Part shown: positions 11,567 to 20,355 of the stretch, piece by piece
Layout of the letters: each line of letters opens with the position of its first letter
Numbering within the stretch: the stretch's first letter is position 1
Assembly: GCA_002844335.1 (NCBI GenBank)
Contig: CP019154.1
Location: 2,728,001-2,792,000, forward strand
DNA from: Haloarcula taiwanensis
Lineage (GTDB): Archaea; Halobacteriota; Halobacteria; Halobacteriales; Haloarculaceae
Direction of reading: 5' to 3'
DNA length: 64,000 nucleotides
Notes under the pieces: model-generated
The model's database searches: none
Told to the model about the DNA's origin: nothing
Seen by the model: only the letters and a program-made list of their open reading frames with translations
Position numbers and translations under genes: made by a program

Positions 11567-11639
11567 GCCCGGATGGTGTAGTGGCCCATCATACGACCCT
11601 GTCACGGTCGTGACGCGGGTTCAAATCCCGCTCCGGGCG
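11567..11639 (+). tRNA. tRNA-Asp (GTC), copy 2
   Basis: This 73-base gene is identical to the copy just upstream, while the flanking sequences differ. It has the same acceptor stem, anticodon GTC and discriminator G, with no encoded CCA. The 50-base spacer has no clear TATA box, so the pair may be cut from one precursor. The 22-base 3' end of this tRNA recurs inverted at 52422-52443, inside a palindromic element. Confidence 0.97.
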
Positions 11640-11782
11640 CTTCTTCGAAATCAAATCATCAAGCGACGCGTTTTATCGCCGTCGTACGGACCGCTGGTGC
11701 GTTATTAGTAGCCGTCCAGCAGGCAGTAAACACCGCCTACGTGCCGAGAAAACGGCGTATACTGATGTCACAAGAGCAGTAG

Positions 11783-11813
11783 CAGGTGGCCGGGGAAGTT
11801 CCCCCGTGGCCTG
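11783..11813 (+). other. stem-loop in the 310-base spacer after tRNA-Asp
   Basis: The spacer between tRNA-Asp copy 2 and the gene at 11950 contains an imperfect inverted repeat. The arms CAGGTGGCCGGGGAA and TTCCCCCGTGGCCTG are separated by a single G, so some inner pairs must open. An AT-rich GTTATTAGTAG about 80 bases upstream could be a promoter. It may be a small structured RNA or a terminator for the tRNA unit. There is no T-run directly after it. Nothing else is evident in the spacer. Confidence 0.3.
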
Positions 11814-11949
11814 TCATAGTGTCCGTCCACCGGGGTCGGACGTGCTATCACTTCACGTGGGATGGCATATGTTTTGTGTTGGGTGTAAGGCGTGCCGATT
11901 AGCGGCTGCCAGCGACAAACTGTTTACCAGGCCCCGCAAAAGAGAGGCC

Positions 11950-12603
11950 ATGGAGGACGTGGATGGCGAGGACATGCCCGGCGCAATCGTCGAGGCGTTC
12001 CTCGAACGCGAAGAGGGCGTCCGGGCGCTGCTTGAGGAACTGGAGAAGCTCACTATCGAGGGCCGGCACGAGGAGGTCCGCGACCGTGTTCGCAATCTGG
12101 CCGACAGCGACGAGTCGGTGTTTTACACCGTGGCGTTCAGCCTCACCAATTCGCGGCAGTTCTTCGGCGACGTGGAAGCACAGCTGGACGTGACCGCCGC
12201 TGACCGGTTGCGGGACCTCGCCGACACGTTTCCCGCACTAGCTGAGCCGTTCAACATCGTCCGGACGGAGCGGGCGGACGACCGCCTCAATCCGGTGACA
12301 GACACGAGCTACGCGGTGAGCTACCACCGGGGTGTCGAATCGCCAATGGTGACCTACAGCCCGCTGTCAGGCGAACAGGAGCTGTACGAATCCCGCGGGA
12401 CACCAAGTGAAGTGTTGCGGGTCGCGTCTGACCTCACGGGCGCGACGACAGACGCGCTGGACGTGGCGATGGATAACGACTACTCGGTCAACACGGAGGA
12501 ACTGAGCGCGCTCATCGACCGCCGCGAGGAACTGGAGACTGAGCTGAGTAAGCTCCGAGACCAGCTCGACGAACTCCGGCGGACACCGGTCTCAGACGAG
12601 TAG
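11950..12603 (+). CDS. conserved haloarchaeal protein of unknown function with C-terminal coiled coil
   Basis: The ATG giving MEDVDGEDMPG is chosen because the sequence further upstream is not acidic and reads as spacer. The product has 217 residues. It is soluble, strongly acidic and mostly helical by composition. Residues about 185-212 (LIDRREELETELSKLRDQL) look like a short coiled coil, which suggests dimerisation. No catalytic or binding motif is recognised. The next gene on the same strand begins about 105 bases later and encodes a winged-helix regulator; a functional link is possible but not shown. Confidence 0.75.
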   Translation: MEDVDGEDMPGAIVEAFLEREEGVRALLEELEKLTIEGRHEEVRDRVRNLADSDESVFYTVAFSLTNSRQFFGDVEAQLDVTAADRLRDLADTFPALAEPFNIVRTERADDRLNPVTDTSYAVSYHRGVESPMVTYSPLSGEQELYESRGTPSEVLRVASDLTGATTDALDVAMDNDYSVNTEELSALIDRREELETELSKLRDQLDELRRTPVSDE

Positions 12604-12709
12604 GGGTCGTGGACACCGAGCGCACAGTTTCAGCTGACAGACCCGAGCCACAGTGCCGCAACTGGGGCGTTTATGTATCGCGGCCGTAAATGCACAGGTA
12701 CGACTTGCT

Positions 12710-13012
12710 ATGGGAATGGACCGACTCGAAGATCAGGTCGAGAAGGAGGGGCGGGACCTGTCGATCCTCGAAGCCGTCATCGAGAACGGGCCGATCGGCA
12801 TCGTTCGGCTCGCCGAGGAGACAGGGGTTCCGAAACACAAAGTGCGATACTCGCTACGGATGCTGGAAGACGACGAACTCATCGAGCCGACGCCGCAGGG
12901 AGCGATTCCGGTCGACAACATCGACGAGCGGGTAGCGACGATCAACGACGGCATCGACAGACTTATCGAGCAGTTGGACGGGCTGCGAGACGTATTCTCG
13001 TCTACAGAGTAG
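12710..13012 (+). CDS. small winged-helix transcriptional regulator
   Basis: This 100-residue protein starts at MGMDRLEDQ. Residues about 15-60 form a winged helix-turn-helix: SILEAVIENGPIGIVRLAEE followed by TGVPKHKVRYSLRMLEDDEL. It probably binds DNA as a dimer through the helical C-terminal half (DRLIEQLDGLRDVF). There is no ligand domain, so it may be a simple local repressor or a redox-independent switch. An AT-rich TTATGTATC lies about 40 bases before the start. Its targets are unknown. Confidence 0.85.
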   Translation: MGMDRLEDQVEKEGRDLSILEAVIENGPIGIVRLAEETGVPKHKVRYSLRMLEDDELIEPTPQGAIPVDNIDERVATINDGIDRLIEQLDGLRDVFSSTE

Positions 13013-13080
13013 CCAGAACGGTCAGTCGAACCCGTTTCCGTGGCAGTAACCCTTTTCGAACGCCGATGCGATGGGTCGAT

Positions 13081-13569
13081 ATGGATGTCGCTCTCATTAG
13101 CGATTCGCATATTCCGTCCCGGGAACACGAGATTCCGCCGTCGTTCCGGGAGCGCATCGAGGTCGCCGACCACGTCATCCACGCCGGTGACTTCGACAGC
13201 AAAGGAGCACTCGCTGACAGCCAGCACATGGCGGCGGAACTGACCGCCGTCTCGGGCAACATCGACCCGCAGATCGGGTTGCCAGAACGGGCGACAGTCG
13301 AACTCGGTGGCGTCACGTTCGTCGTGACACACGGGACTGGCTCACAGCAAGGCTGGGCAGACCGTGTCGCCGCTGCGGTCCGCGAGGAAGCCGACAGTAC
13401 CGCTGTCGGCGTCGCCGGTCACACTCACGAACTTGTTGACACCGTCTACGAGGGCGTGCGGCTGCTTAACCCCGGCAGCGTCACGGGAGCTTCGCCAGCA
13501 GACCGCCCGACGATGTTGACCGCGACAGTCGAGGATGGGACGCTCGACGTAGCAGAGCACGAGCTGTAA
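13081..13569 (+). CDS. metallophosphoesterase of the YfcE/MJ0936 family
   Basis: A 162-residue calcineurin-like phosphoesterase. The metal-binding motifs appear in order: ISDSH near residue 6, HAGDFDS near 35, SGNID near 59, VTHGTG near 82, GHTHE near 109 and LLNPGSVTG near 121. This is the full set for the compact YfcE/MJ0936 family of Mn- or Ni-dependent phosphodiesterases, whose natural substrate is usually unknown. The length is typical. An in-frame ATG 15 bases upstream (MRWVD) is an alternative start; the chosen one puts the first beta strand at the N-terminus. Confidence 0.9.
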   Translation: MDVALISDSHIPSREHEIPPSFRERIEVADHVIHAGDFDSKGALADSQHMAAELTAVSGNIDPQIGLPERATVELGGVTFVVTHGTGSQQGWADRVAAAVREEADSTAVGVAGHTHELVDTVYEGVRLLNPGSVTGASPADRPTMLTATVEDGTLDVAEHEL

Positions 13570-13676
13570 AGCGCAGCGCTGTCGCGGCTCGCTCCCGCGT
13601 ACCGGCAGCTGTTGCCACTGTTGGCCGGCTTTGCAGCGAACGCGGGTCTTTTTCCCACAGGGTTCTCAGAGGCGGT

Positions 13677-14450
13677 ATGGAAGTCTTCGCGGTCGAGGGG
13701 TTGCCCGAGGTCCGCCCCGGCGACGACGTTGCCGAGTTGCTCGTCGAACGGGCCGACCTCCGCGACGGTGACGTGGTCTGTGTCGCCAGCACCATCGTTT
13801 CCAAGGCCAACGGACGCGGCCGGTCGCTGTCGTCGTACGAGCCAGGCGAGCGCGCCGAGCGCATCGCGGCGACCATCGAGGACATCGCCGGTGAGGAGAA
13901 AGACCCTCGAATGGCACAGGCGATTCTCGATGAGTGTACTGAGGTGCTGGTCGAAGCCCCCTTCATCCTCGGCGTGACGGAGTTCGGGCATATCACTGTC
14001 AACGCGGGCATCGACCGCTCGAACGTGCCCGGCGCGGACCTCCTCTTGCTCCCCGAAAACCCGACGGCGGAGGCCGAAGCCATCCGTGCTGGCATCCGCG
14101 AACAAGCGGGGGTGGAACCCAGCGTTATCGTCACCGACACGTCAGGCCGCCCGTTCCGCCTCGGCCAGCGCGGCGTCGCACTGGGCTGGGCCGGGCTCCC
14201 TGCCTCGCGGGACTGGCGGGGCGAGCACGACCGCGACGGCCGTGAACTCGAAGCCACCGTCCAGGCCGTCGTCGACGAACTCGCCGCCGCGGCCAACCTC
14301 GTCACCGGCGAGGGTGACGGCGGAACACCCGCCGCAGTCGTCCGCGATTTCGACTTCGGCGACCACGCGGGCAGCGAGCAACTGTTCCGCGACCCCGAAA
14401 AGGACGTAGTCAGACAAGCACTCAGACAGTGGTCACATGTACGCGATTGA
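13677..14450 (+). CDS. cofE: coenzyme F420-0:L-glutamate ligase
   Basis: CofE adds glutamate to F420-0 using GTP, the last step in making the deazaflavin cofactor F420. The 257-residue protein has the family hallmarks: PGDDVAELLVERADLRDGDV near the start, ASTIVSKANGR, then PNPT-like LLPENPTAEAEAIRAGI, followed by VIVTDTSGRPFRLGQRGVA and WAGLPASRDWRG. The start follows directly from the conserved first strand. It overlaps the next gene, a mer-like F420-dependent oxidoreductase, by 14 bases, so cofactor synthesis and use are coupled. Confidence 0.95.
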   Translation: MEVFAVEGLPEVRPGDDVAELLVERADLRDGDVVCVASTIVSKANGRGRSLSSYEPGERAERIAATIEDIAGEEKDPRMAQAILDECTEVLVEAPFILGVTEFGHITVNAGIDRSNVPGADLLLLPENPTAEAEAIRAGIREQAGVEPSVIVTDTSGRPFRLGQRGVALGWAGLPASRDWRGEHDRDGRELEATVQAVVDELAAAANLVTGEGDGGTPAAVVRDFDFGDHAGSEQLFRDPEKDVVRQALRQWSHVRD

Positions 14451-15414
14451 ACTCACCCCGGAACACCCGGTCGCACAGCTCGCCTCGTTTGCCGAACAGG
14501 CTGAATCGAACGCGCTCGACGCCGTCTACGTCAGTCACCACTACAACAACCGCGACCAGTTCATGTCGCTGACCGCGATGGCCGAGCGGACCGACGAGGT
14601 ACTGCTCGGCCCCGGCATCGCGAACCCCTACGAAACGCACCCAGTGACGCTAGCGTCGCGGGTCGCAACGCTGGACGAACTGAGCGACGGCCGGGCGGTC
14701 TTCGGCATCGGGCCGGGCGATAAGTCGACGCTCAGCAATCTCGGCTTCGACCACGACGACGCGCTGCGACGCGTGCTTGAGACGTTCAAGACCGCCCGGA
14801 AGCTCTGGGACGGCGAGCGGGTCGACCACGACGGGACGTTTGAGGCCGTCGACGCCGGGCTGAACTACGAGGTCGGTGAGATTCCGGTGTACGTCGGCGC
14901 GCAGGGGCCGCACATGACCCGGATGGCAGCGAAACACGCTGACGGCGCGCTGTACAACGGTGCGCATCCGAAAGACCTCGCGTGGGCACGCGAGCAGGTG
15001 GAGGACATGGCCGACGAGCGACCCGAGGAGTACGGCGAGTTCGACCTCGCGGCCTACGCCAGCGTCTCGGTCGCCGAGGACGCGACCGAGGCACGGGAGG
15101 CCGCGCGGCCGCCGGTCGCGTTCGTCGCCGCCGGCTCACCCCCGGCAGTGCTCGACCGCCACGGCATCGACCACGAGGCCGCCGAAGATATCGGGCAGGC
15201 GATCTCCGCCGGCGATTTCACCGCCGCATTCGACGGCGTTACCGAGGCGATGCTGGACGCGTTCTGTATCGCCGGGACGCCGGAGACGGTGGCCGAGCGC
15301 ACGGCGGTGCTGGAAGAACACGCAGACAGCGTGGTGTTCGCGTCGCCGCTCGGGCCGGATGTCGAGACGGCTATCGATTTGCTTGGGGCGGTCCGCGACC
15401 GCCGGAGCCGCTGA
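14437..15414 (+). CDS. mer: F420-dependent luciferase-like oxidoreductase, Mer-like
   Basis: A 325-residue bacterial-luciferase-fold TIM-barrel protein similar to methylenetetrahydromethanopterin reductase. Recognisable segments are the N-terminal YAIELTPEHP, VSHHYNNRDQF (substrate pocket), PYETHPVTLASRVATLDELS, GRAVFGIGPGDKSTL and VYVGAQGPHMTRMAAKHADG. In methanogens Mer reduces methylene-H4MPT with F420H2. Haloarchaea lack methanogenesis, so the substrate is probably a folate or pterin analogue or another compound; the gene name reflects similarity only. The start lies inside the cofE end, an operon arrangement that supports F420 dependence. Confidence 0.85.
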   Translation: MYAIELTPEHPVAQLASFAEQAESNALDAVYVSHHYNNRDQFMSLTAMAERTDEVLLGPGIANPYETHPVTLASRVATLDELSDGRAVFGIGPGDKSTLSNLGFDHDDALRRVLETFKTARKLWDGERVDHDGTFEAVDAGLNYEVGEIPVYVGAQGPHMTRMAAKHADGALYNGAHPKDLAWAREQVEDMADERPEEYGEFDLAAYASVSVAEDATEAREAARPPVAFVAAGSPPAVLDRHGIDHEAAEDIGQAISAGDFTAAFDGVTEAMLDAFCIAGTPETVAERTAVLEEHADSVVFASPLGPDVETAIDLLGAVRDRRSR

Positions 15415-15589
15415 ACAGCGAAAGCACGGCCCCCAGCGACAGGTACCCGAAGAAGGCGACCGAGACGGTCGTGATGACGGCACCGACGGCGAGCATAAGC
15501 GCCGCCAGCGGGTCGTTCAGTGCCACGTCGATAAACCAGCCGGGCATGTCGATGATGCTCTGGAGCAGTTCCGACAGCAGTCCTTGCAT
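15371..15589 (-). CDS. small hypothetical membrane protein
   Basis: A 72-residue protein with two hydrophobic stretches (about residues 16-24 and 29-58, the latter LAALMLAVGAVITTVSVAFF) and a polar tail GSGGRGPPQANR. Its 3' end overlaps the end of the mer-like gene by 44 bases on the opposite strand, which is unusual but tolerable at convergent ends. No family is recognised. Hydrophobicity and a good ATG support it; absence of homology evidence keeps confidence moderate. Confidence 0.55.
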   Translation of the reverse strand: MQGLLSELLQSIIDMPGWFIDVALNDPLAALMLAVGAVITTVSVAFFGYLSLGAVLSLFSGSGGRGPPQANR

Positions 15590-15687
15590 TACCTGAACGT
15601 TAGCGTGGCCCTACTTTGCGTTTGCGTTCCCGGCCACCACACGGGCGCTCGAGAGCCGCTCTCGTCCGGAGTTACAATCGAGCGCCC

Positions 15688-17031
15688 TTACGCGACGGGT
15701 TCGAGTTCCGCTGAGAAGTGTCTGAGTTCTTCCATCGGTGGCTCCCAGACGATTTTCAGGCCGGTGTACTCGTCGCGGCGGTCGCGGACGCGAGCAGCGG
15801 TCTCCGCGATGTGTTCGAGGTGTTCGCGCCAGTATGTCCGGCGGGGCAGGGCGAGGCGGACGAGTTCCGGACGGTCGGTCCCGGGGAAGGCGAACGAGCC
15901 GAGTTCGACTGTCCGGACGCCGCCTTCGCGGTAGAGTTCACAGACGAGGCGCTGCCCGGGGAACTGGTCGGCGGGAATATCCGGGAACAGGGCCGCGGCA
16001 TCAATGTAGACGGCGTGACCGCCGGTCGGCGTGACAATCGGGATGTCGCGCTCACGCAGGAGGTCGCCGAGGGTCGCGACCTGTTCGATCCGCTCGGCGA
16101 CGTACGGCGGTTGGACCGCTTCCCGTAGACCGGTGGCCATCGCTTCGAGATCGCGACCCGCGAGGCCCCCGTAAGTCGGGAACCCCTCGTACAGGATCGC
16201 GCGCTGTTTGCACTGTTCGAACAGGGCAGCGTCGCGAACGGCGGTGAACCCGCCGATGTTTGTGAGTGCGTCCTTTTTCCCACTCATCGTGATTGCGTCC
16301 GCGGGACGCAACTGCTCGCGAGCGATTTCATTGAGGGGCGTGTCGGCGTATTCGGGGTCCCGTTGTTTGATGAACTGTGCGTTTTCGGCGAACCGACAGG
16401 CGTCGATGACGAACGTTGCGTCGATTTCCGTGGCAAAAGCGGCTGTTTCACGGATGTTCTCCATGGACACCGGCTGACCGGCGGCGGAGTTGTTCGTGAT
16501 CGTCAGGACGACAGCCGAAACAGCGTCCTCCCCGTACTCCTCGACGGCGTCCCACGCACGGTCTGTGGAGAAGTTTCCGGCAAACGTCCCGACGCTGTCG
16601 GAGGTCAGATCCGTCTCTGCCGGGCAGTCGACCGCAGTAGCGCCTTGATTCGTTACGTGTGCGCGGGTGGTGTCGAAATGCGTGTTGTTGAGCACGACGT
16701 CACCCTCGTCCAGTAGCGCCCCGAAGAGGACGTTCTCCGCGCCGCGGCCCTGATGAGTCGGGACCACGCGGTCGAATCCCATCACGTCGGCGACCGCTTC
16801 ACGGAAGCGTTCGAACGAGCGCGAACCGGCGTAGGCCTCGTCCCCGCGGACTACGTCCGCCCACTGGTCGTCACTCATCGCGCCAGTCCCCGAATCAGTC
16901 AACAGGTCGATAAAGACATCATCCGAAGCGAGGTTAAAGACGTTGTGTCCGGCCTCGGTGAGCGCGGCCGCACGTCGTTCACGGGGCGGGAGCTGTATCG
17001 AGGTTACCGATTTGGCCTTGTACGAGCGCAT
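15688..17031 (-). CDS. tnaA: tryptophanase (tryptophan indole-lyase)
   Basis: A PLP enzyme splitting L-tryptophan into indole, pyruvate and ammonia (or the related tyrosine phenol-lyase). Diagnostic segments are VFIDLLTDSGTGAMS, RGDEAYAGSRSF, PTHQGRGAENVL and the PLP site MSGKKDALTNIGG with lysines 252-253. The TITNNSAAGQPVSM and FAFPGTDRPELVRLALPRRTY blocks also match the family. From the ATG at 17031 it has 447 residues, close to family size; another ATG 36 bases upstream is possible. AATAAG about 27 bases before the chosen start could serve a leaderless mRNA. Indole formation is a known trait of several Haloarcula strains, which fits. Substrate choice (Trp over Tyr) is inferred. Confidence 0.92.
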   Translation of the reverse strand: MRSYKAKSVTSIQLPPRERRAAALTEAGHNVFNLASDDVFIDLLTDSGTGAMSDDQWADVVRGDEAYAGSRSFERFREAVADVMGFDRVVPTHQGRGAENVLFGALLDEGDVVLNNTHFDTTRAHVTNQGATAVDCPAETDLTSDSVGTFAGNFSTDRAWDAVEEYGEDAVSAVVLTITNNSAAGQPVSMENIRETAAFATEIDATFVIDACRFAENAQFIKQRDPEYADTPLNEIAREQLRPADAITMSGKKDALTNIGGFTAVRDAALFEQCKQRAILYEGFPTYGGLAGRDLEAMATGLREAVQPPYVAERIEQVATLGDLLRERDIPIVTPTGGHAVYIDAAALFPDIPADQFPGQRLVCELYREGGVRTVELGSFAFPGTDRPELVRLALPRRTYWREHLEHIAETAARVRDRRDEYTGLKIVWEPPMEELRHFSAELEPVA

Positions 17032-17193
17032 GCTGTGTCGCAGTACGGCGACCGACTTATTCCCCATCTGATAGTCTGTGTACAGCGGTGGGCTGAGATG
17101 TCCATCACCAGCCGAGTGCGGCTATCGGTGGACAGGTGTTTCTGGCAGGCCAAAATAGCGGGCATTTTGAGGCCACAACTGCTGGAGGGACGT

Positions 17194-17877
17194 ATGAGCG
17201 TTCGCGAGGAATTCGACGCGTGGGCGGCCGAAGGCAAAGACAGAGGGATGGAAGACCGGCACTGGCACACCGCCAAGCACGTCCTCGCCCGGATGCCGGT
17301 CGAACCGGGCGACACGGTCCTCGACCTCGGAACGGGGTCGGGCTATGCGCTCCGTGCGCTTCGGGACACCAACGACGCCGGGCCCTGCTATGGTCTCGAC
17401 GGGTCGCCGGAGATGCTCCGGAACGCCCGCGAGTACACGGACGACGACGGTATCGGGTTCCTGCGCGGGGACTTCGACGCCCTGCCGTTTGCGACCGACA
17501 GCATCGACCACGTGTTCTCGATGGAGGCGTTTTACTACGCCAGCGACCCGCCACACACGCTCGAAGAAATCGCACGAGTGCTGCGACCGGGCGGGACCGC
17601 CCACATCGCGGTGAACTACTACGAGGAGAACGTCCACTCCCACGAGTGGCAGGAGTTCATCGACATCGAGATGACACGCTGGAGCGCCCCGGAGTACCGC
17701 GAGGCCTTCCGCGAGGCGGGGCTGGCCGTGGCATCACAGGACACCATCCCCGACCGCGAGGTCGAGATTCCGCCGGCGGATGCGTTTCCAACCGACGAGT
17801 TCGAGACCCGAGAGGCGATGGTCGAGCGCTACCGCGAACTTGGGACGTTGCTGACTGTCGGCATCGCCACGGAATAA
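17194..17877 (+). CDS. class I SAM-dependent methyltransferase
   Basis: This 227-residue protein has a Rossmann-fold methyltransferase core: motif I VLDLGTGSGYALRAL, the acidic end of strand 2 in YGLDGSPEML, FLRGDFDALPF with FSMEAFYYASDP, and the post-motif EIARVLRPGGTAHIA. This resembles the UbiE/Methyltransf_11 type. The substrate cannot be told. GGAGG sits 5 bases before the ATG, a real Shine-Dalgarno site. It is divergent from tryptophanase, and a link to indole or tryptophan metabolism would be speculation. Confidence 0.9.
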   Translation: MSVREEFDAWAAEGKDRGMEDRHWHTAKHVLARMPVEPGDTVLDLGTGSGYALRALRDTNDAGPCYGLDGSPEMLRNAREYTDDDGIGFLRGDFDALPFATDSIDHVFSMEAFYYASDPPHTLEEIARVLRPGGTAHIAVNYYEENVHSHEWQEFIDIEMTRWSAPEYREAFREAGLAVASQDTIPDREVEIPPADAFPTDEFETREAMVERYRELGTLLTVGIATE

Positions 17878-17960
17878 CGGCCCGGATAGCCGGTCAAAAC
17901 ACGGACCTCGGCCGGAACGACCGACAGAGTATTTTGTGGCCGCAGGCAAAACGAAGGAGT

Positions 17961-18230
17961 ATGGCCGAAGATACCTCGCTGGAGGACTTTCTCGACGGTG
18001 GCGACAAGAGCGAGGATGGGGGAGAGAACGGCACGTCTGCGAGAGATGAGACGACAGAGACAGAAAGCGAAGCCTCCGACGCCGAAGCCTCGACCGACGG
18101 GGTCGACCCGGCCGTGACGACGTACGCGTGGTCGCCCGATGGAGCGGCCTGCGCCGAGTGTGGGGAGGTCGTCGAGCGGCGGTGGACACAGGACGGCATC
18201 CTCGTCTGTGGGGCGTGTAAGTCCTGGTGA
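17961..18230 (+). CDS. small acidic protein with C-terminal zinc ribbon
   Basis: An 89-residue protein. The first 55 residues are low-complexity and rich in D, E, S and T. The C-terminus has a four-cysteine zinc ribbon: CAECGEVVERRWTQDG followed by CGAC. The gene has a clear Shine-Dalgarno AAGGAG directly before the ATG. It follows the methyltransferase by 83 bases. The disordered acidic arm plus ribbon suggests an adaptor that binds protein or nucleic acid; no function is assigned. Confidence 0.82.
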   Translation: MAEDTSLEDFLDGGDKSEDGGENGTSARDETTETESEASDAEASTDGVDPAVTTYAWSPDGAACAECGEVVERRWTQDGILVCGACKSW

Positions 18231-18424
18231 GCGGCGCTACCGGCCGCGAACCGGATGTGTGTTGTTCTCACCCATCCACAGAGTTACATACGCGCACGCC
18301 ATAGACGCGGCTACAACTGAACGGCCCGGAGGATGTGGTACCCCACACAAGACACTTACTGGTCGACAGGGCAGACTATCCTACCAGTCCCCGTGCCACG
18401 GCGTCGTCCCACGAGATTGCGACT

Positions 18425-19384
18425 ATGACAGACACTGACACCTCACGCAGTCAACAGTCGGACAGTCCTCTCCGCGACGCCACACGCGTCGCCAATCAGG
18501 TGATCGAAAACGTCGAACAGGTCATCGTCGGGCAACACGACGCCATCGAACACATCGTCATCGCGCTGCTTGGACGCGGTCACGTCCTGCTTGAGGACGT
18601 CCCCGGCGTCGGCAAGACGATGTTAGCCCGTTCCGTCGCGGCGTCGTTCGACGGCGAATTCAAGCGCGTCCAGTTCACGCCGGACCTCCTCCCGACCGAC
18701 GTGACCGGTGTCAACATCTACAACCAGAAGACACAGGAGTTCGAGTTCCGGCCGGGGCCGATCTTCGCCAACGTCGTCCTCGGAGACGAGATCAACCGCG
18801 CGCCGCCGAAAACGCAGTCGGCGCTGCTGGAAGCGATGGAGGAACAGCAGGTCTCGGTCGACGGGACCACACACCCCGTGCCACAGCCGTTCACGGTCAT
18901 CGCTACGCAGAACACGGTCGAGCAGAACCGGGCCTACGACCTGCCGATGGCCGAACTCGACCGGTTCATGACGAAGCTCCATCTGGGGTATCCGAACGAG
19001 GCGGCGGAGACGGAGATGCTGGGTGACGTGGTGGGCCACCACCCCATCGAGGAACTGTCGTCGGTCGCCACGCTCGAAGCGCTCTCCGCCGCTCGGGAAA
19101 CAGTAGCCGACGTGACCGTCGAAGAGCCGATCCGGTCGTACGCGACCCGACTCGCGCGGTACACGCGGGAGAACGCACAGCTGGGTGTCAGCCCGCGAGG
19201 GAGCATCTCGCTGCTCCGGGCGGCACAGGCCCGCGCCGTACTCGACGGCCGCAGTTACGTCATCCCCGACGACATCCAGACTGAAGCGCCGGTCGTCCTG
19301 CCACACCGCATCCGGACCGAGCGCAGCGAGCAGGACGCCCGGGAACTCGTCGCGGAGGCACTCGATACCGTCTACGTCGAATGA
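18425..19384 (+). CDS. MoxR-family AAA+ ATPase
   Basis: A 319-residue MoxR ATPase, first gene of a three-gene operon. The Walker A is EDVPGVGKTMLA, Walker B is VVLGDEINRAPPKTQ, and ALLEAMEEQQVSVDG with FTVIATQNTVEQ gives the typical MoxR signature including the sensor-1 Asn. A C-terminal lid domain starts after AELDRFM. The ATG chosen gives MTDTDTSRSQ. MoxR proteins act as chaperones, often maturing metal- or protease-like partners together with von Willebrand-like or DUF58 proteins. Here the next two genes overlap it by four bases each, so the trio is surely co-translated. Confidence 0.95.
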   Translation: MTDTDTSRSQQSDSPLRDATRVANQVIENVEQVIVGQHDAIEHIVIALLGRGHVLLEDVPGVGKTMLARSVAASFDGEFKRVQFTPDLLPTDVTGVNIYNQKTQEFEFRPGPIFANVVLGDEINRAPPKTQSALLEAMEEQQVSVDGTTHPVPQPFTVIATQNTVEQNRAYDLPMAELDRFMTKLHLGYPNEAAETEMLGDVVGHHPIEELSSVATLEALSAARETVADVTVEEPIRSYATRLARYTRENAQLGVSPRGSISLLRAAQARAVLDGRSYVIPDDIQTEAPVVLPHRIRTERSEQDARELVAEALDTVYVE

Positions 19385-20355
19385 GACCGACACGCCGTGG
19401 TTTCGCCGTCCTCGCCGTCGCCGTTGCCGCCCTATTGGTCAGTGCCAGATTCGGGCAGCCCGGGCTTACTGCCGTTGCCGGCCCGCTGTTCGTGGGTGTG
19501 TTCGCCGCCGCCGTGCAGGTTCGCTGGAGCGGCGAACCGACCGTCGAACGGGGCCGCCTCCGCCGCGGGTTTCCCGGTGAGACGAAGCCCGTGGAGTTCC
19601 GCGTCGACGGCAGCGGGATTGCGACGGTCACCGACCGGCTTTCTGAGGGGCTTGAGGGAGAGACGACAGTCCGGAAGTCCCTGCCCGCGACGGTGACCTA
19701 CCGCGTCACCTACACGGCCCGGGGCGAGCAACAGGTCGGCCCAGTCGACGTGACGGTGACGGACGCGCTTGGGCTCGTCAGGGAGCACTACACCATCGGA
19801 AGCAGAACCGACGTGCTCGTGTATCCGCCCGTCTACCGGCTGGGCGGGACAGACGCGTTCGCGCAGACGTTCACGCCGGAAAACGAAGACCGGCAGTCGT
19901 TCGACCGATTGCGCGAGTACGTCAGCGGCGACTCCTTGCGGGACGTGCACTGGAAATCCAGCGCCAAGCGCGAGGACCTGTTAGTCAAGGAGTTCACCGA
20001 CAGCCGAAGCGACCGGACCCTGCTCGTTGCCGCGGAAGCCCAGCAAGGGCACGCCGACGCGATGGCCGCTGCGGCGGCGACCATCGCGATGGCCGCGCTG
20101 GAGAGCGGTCTGGCCGTCGAACTTGCCGTTCCGAACGATGGGGTTGAACAGGGGTACGGCGACACCCATCGAACGCGACTGCTCGAACTGCTGGCCCGTG
20201 CCGACGCGGGCCGGACCGACCGTGTGGACGACGCTGACGTGGTCGTCACGGCCAACGGCGACGGCGTCACGGTGTCGGTTGACGGCCGCCGCCAGTCCTT
20301 CGGCGACGTGACCGCCAGCCGTGACAACCCCATCGCGGGCGAGGTGAACGGATGA
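19381..20355 (+). CDS. DUF58 domain membrane protein
   Basis: A 324-residue protein with two N-terminal membrane helices (about residues 7-22 and 25-44), then a beta-rich domain, and the DUF58 signature GDSLRDVHWKSSAKREDLLVK in the middle. DUF58 proteins carry a degenerate vWA-like fold and are near-universal partners of MoxR ATPases. The start overlaps the moxR stop by four bases (ATGA) and its own stop overlaps the transglutaminase gene likewise. The likely role is as a membrane-bound adaptor in a MoxR-controlled assembly or envelope process; the actual client is unknown. Confidence 0.92.
   Translation: MRPTRRGFAVLAVAVAALLVSARFGQPGLTAVAGPLFVGVFAAAVQVRWSGEPTVERGRLRRGFPGETKPVEFRVDGSGIATVTDRLSEGLEGETTVRKSLPATVTYRVTYTARGEQQVGPVDVTVTDALGLVREHYTIGSRTDVLVYPPVYRLGGTDAFAQTFTPENEDRQSFDRLREYVSGDSLRDVHWKSSAKREDLLVKEFTDSRSDRTLLVAAEAQQGHADAMAAAAATIAMAALESGLAVELAVPNDGVEQGYGDTHRTRLLELLARADAGRTDRVDDADVVVTANGDGVTVSVDGRRQSFGDVTASRDNPIAGEVNG

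Noticed and set aside
11806-11949. N-terminal extension of the protein starting at 11950
   Set aside because: The extra residues are Cys- and His-rich and not acidic, unlike the rest; the ATG at 11950 begins a typical acidic protein.
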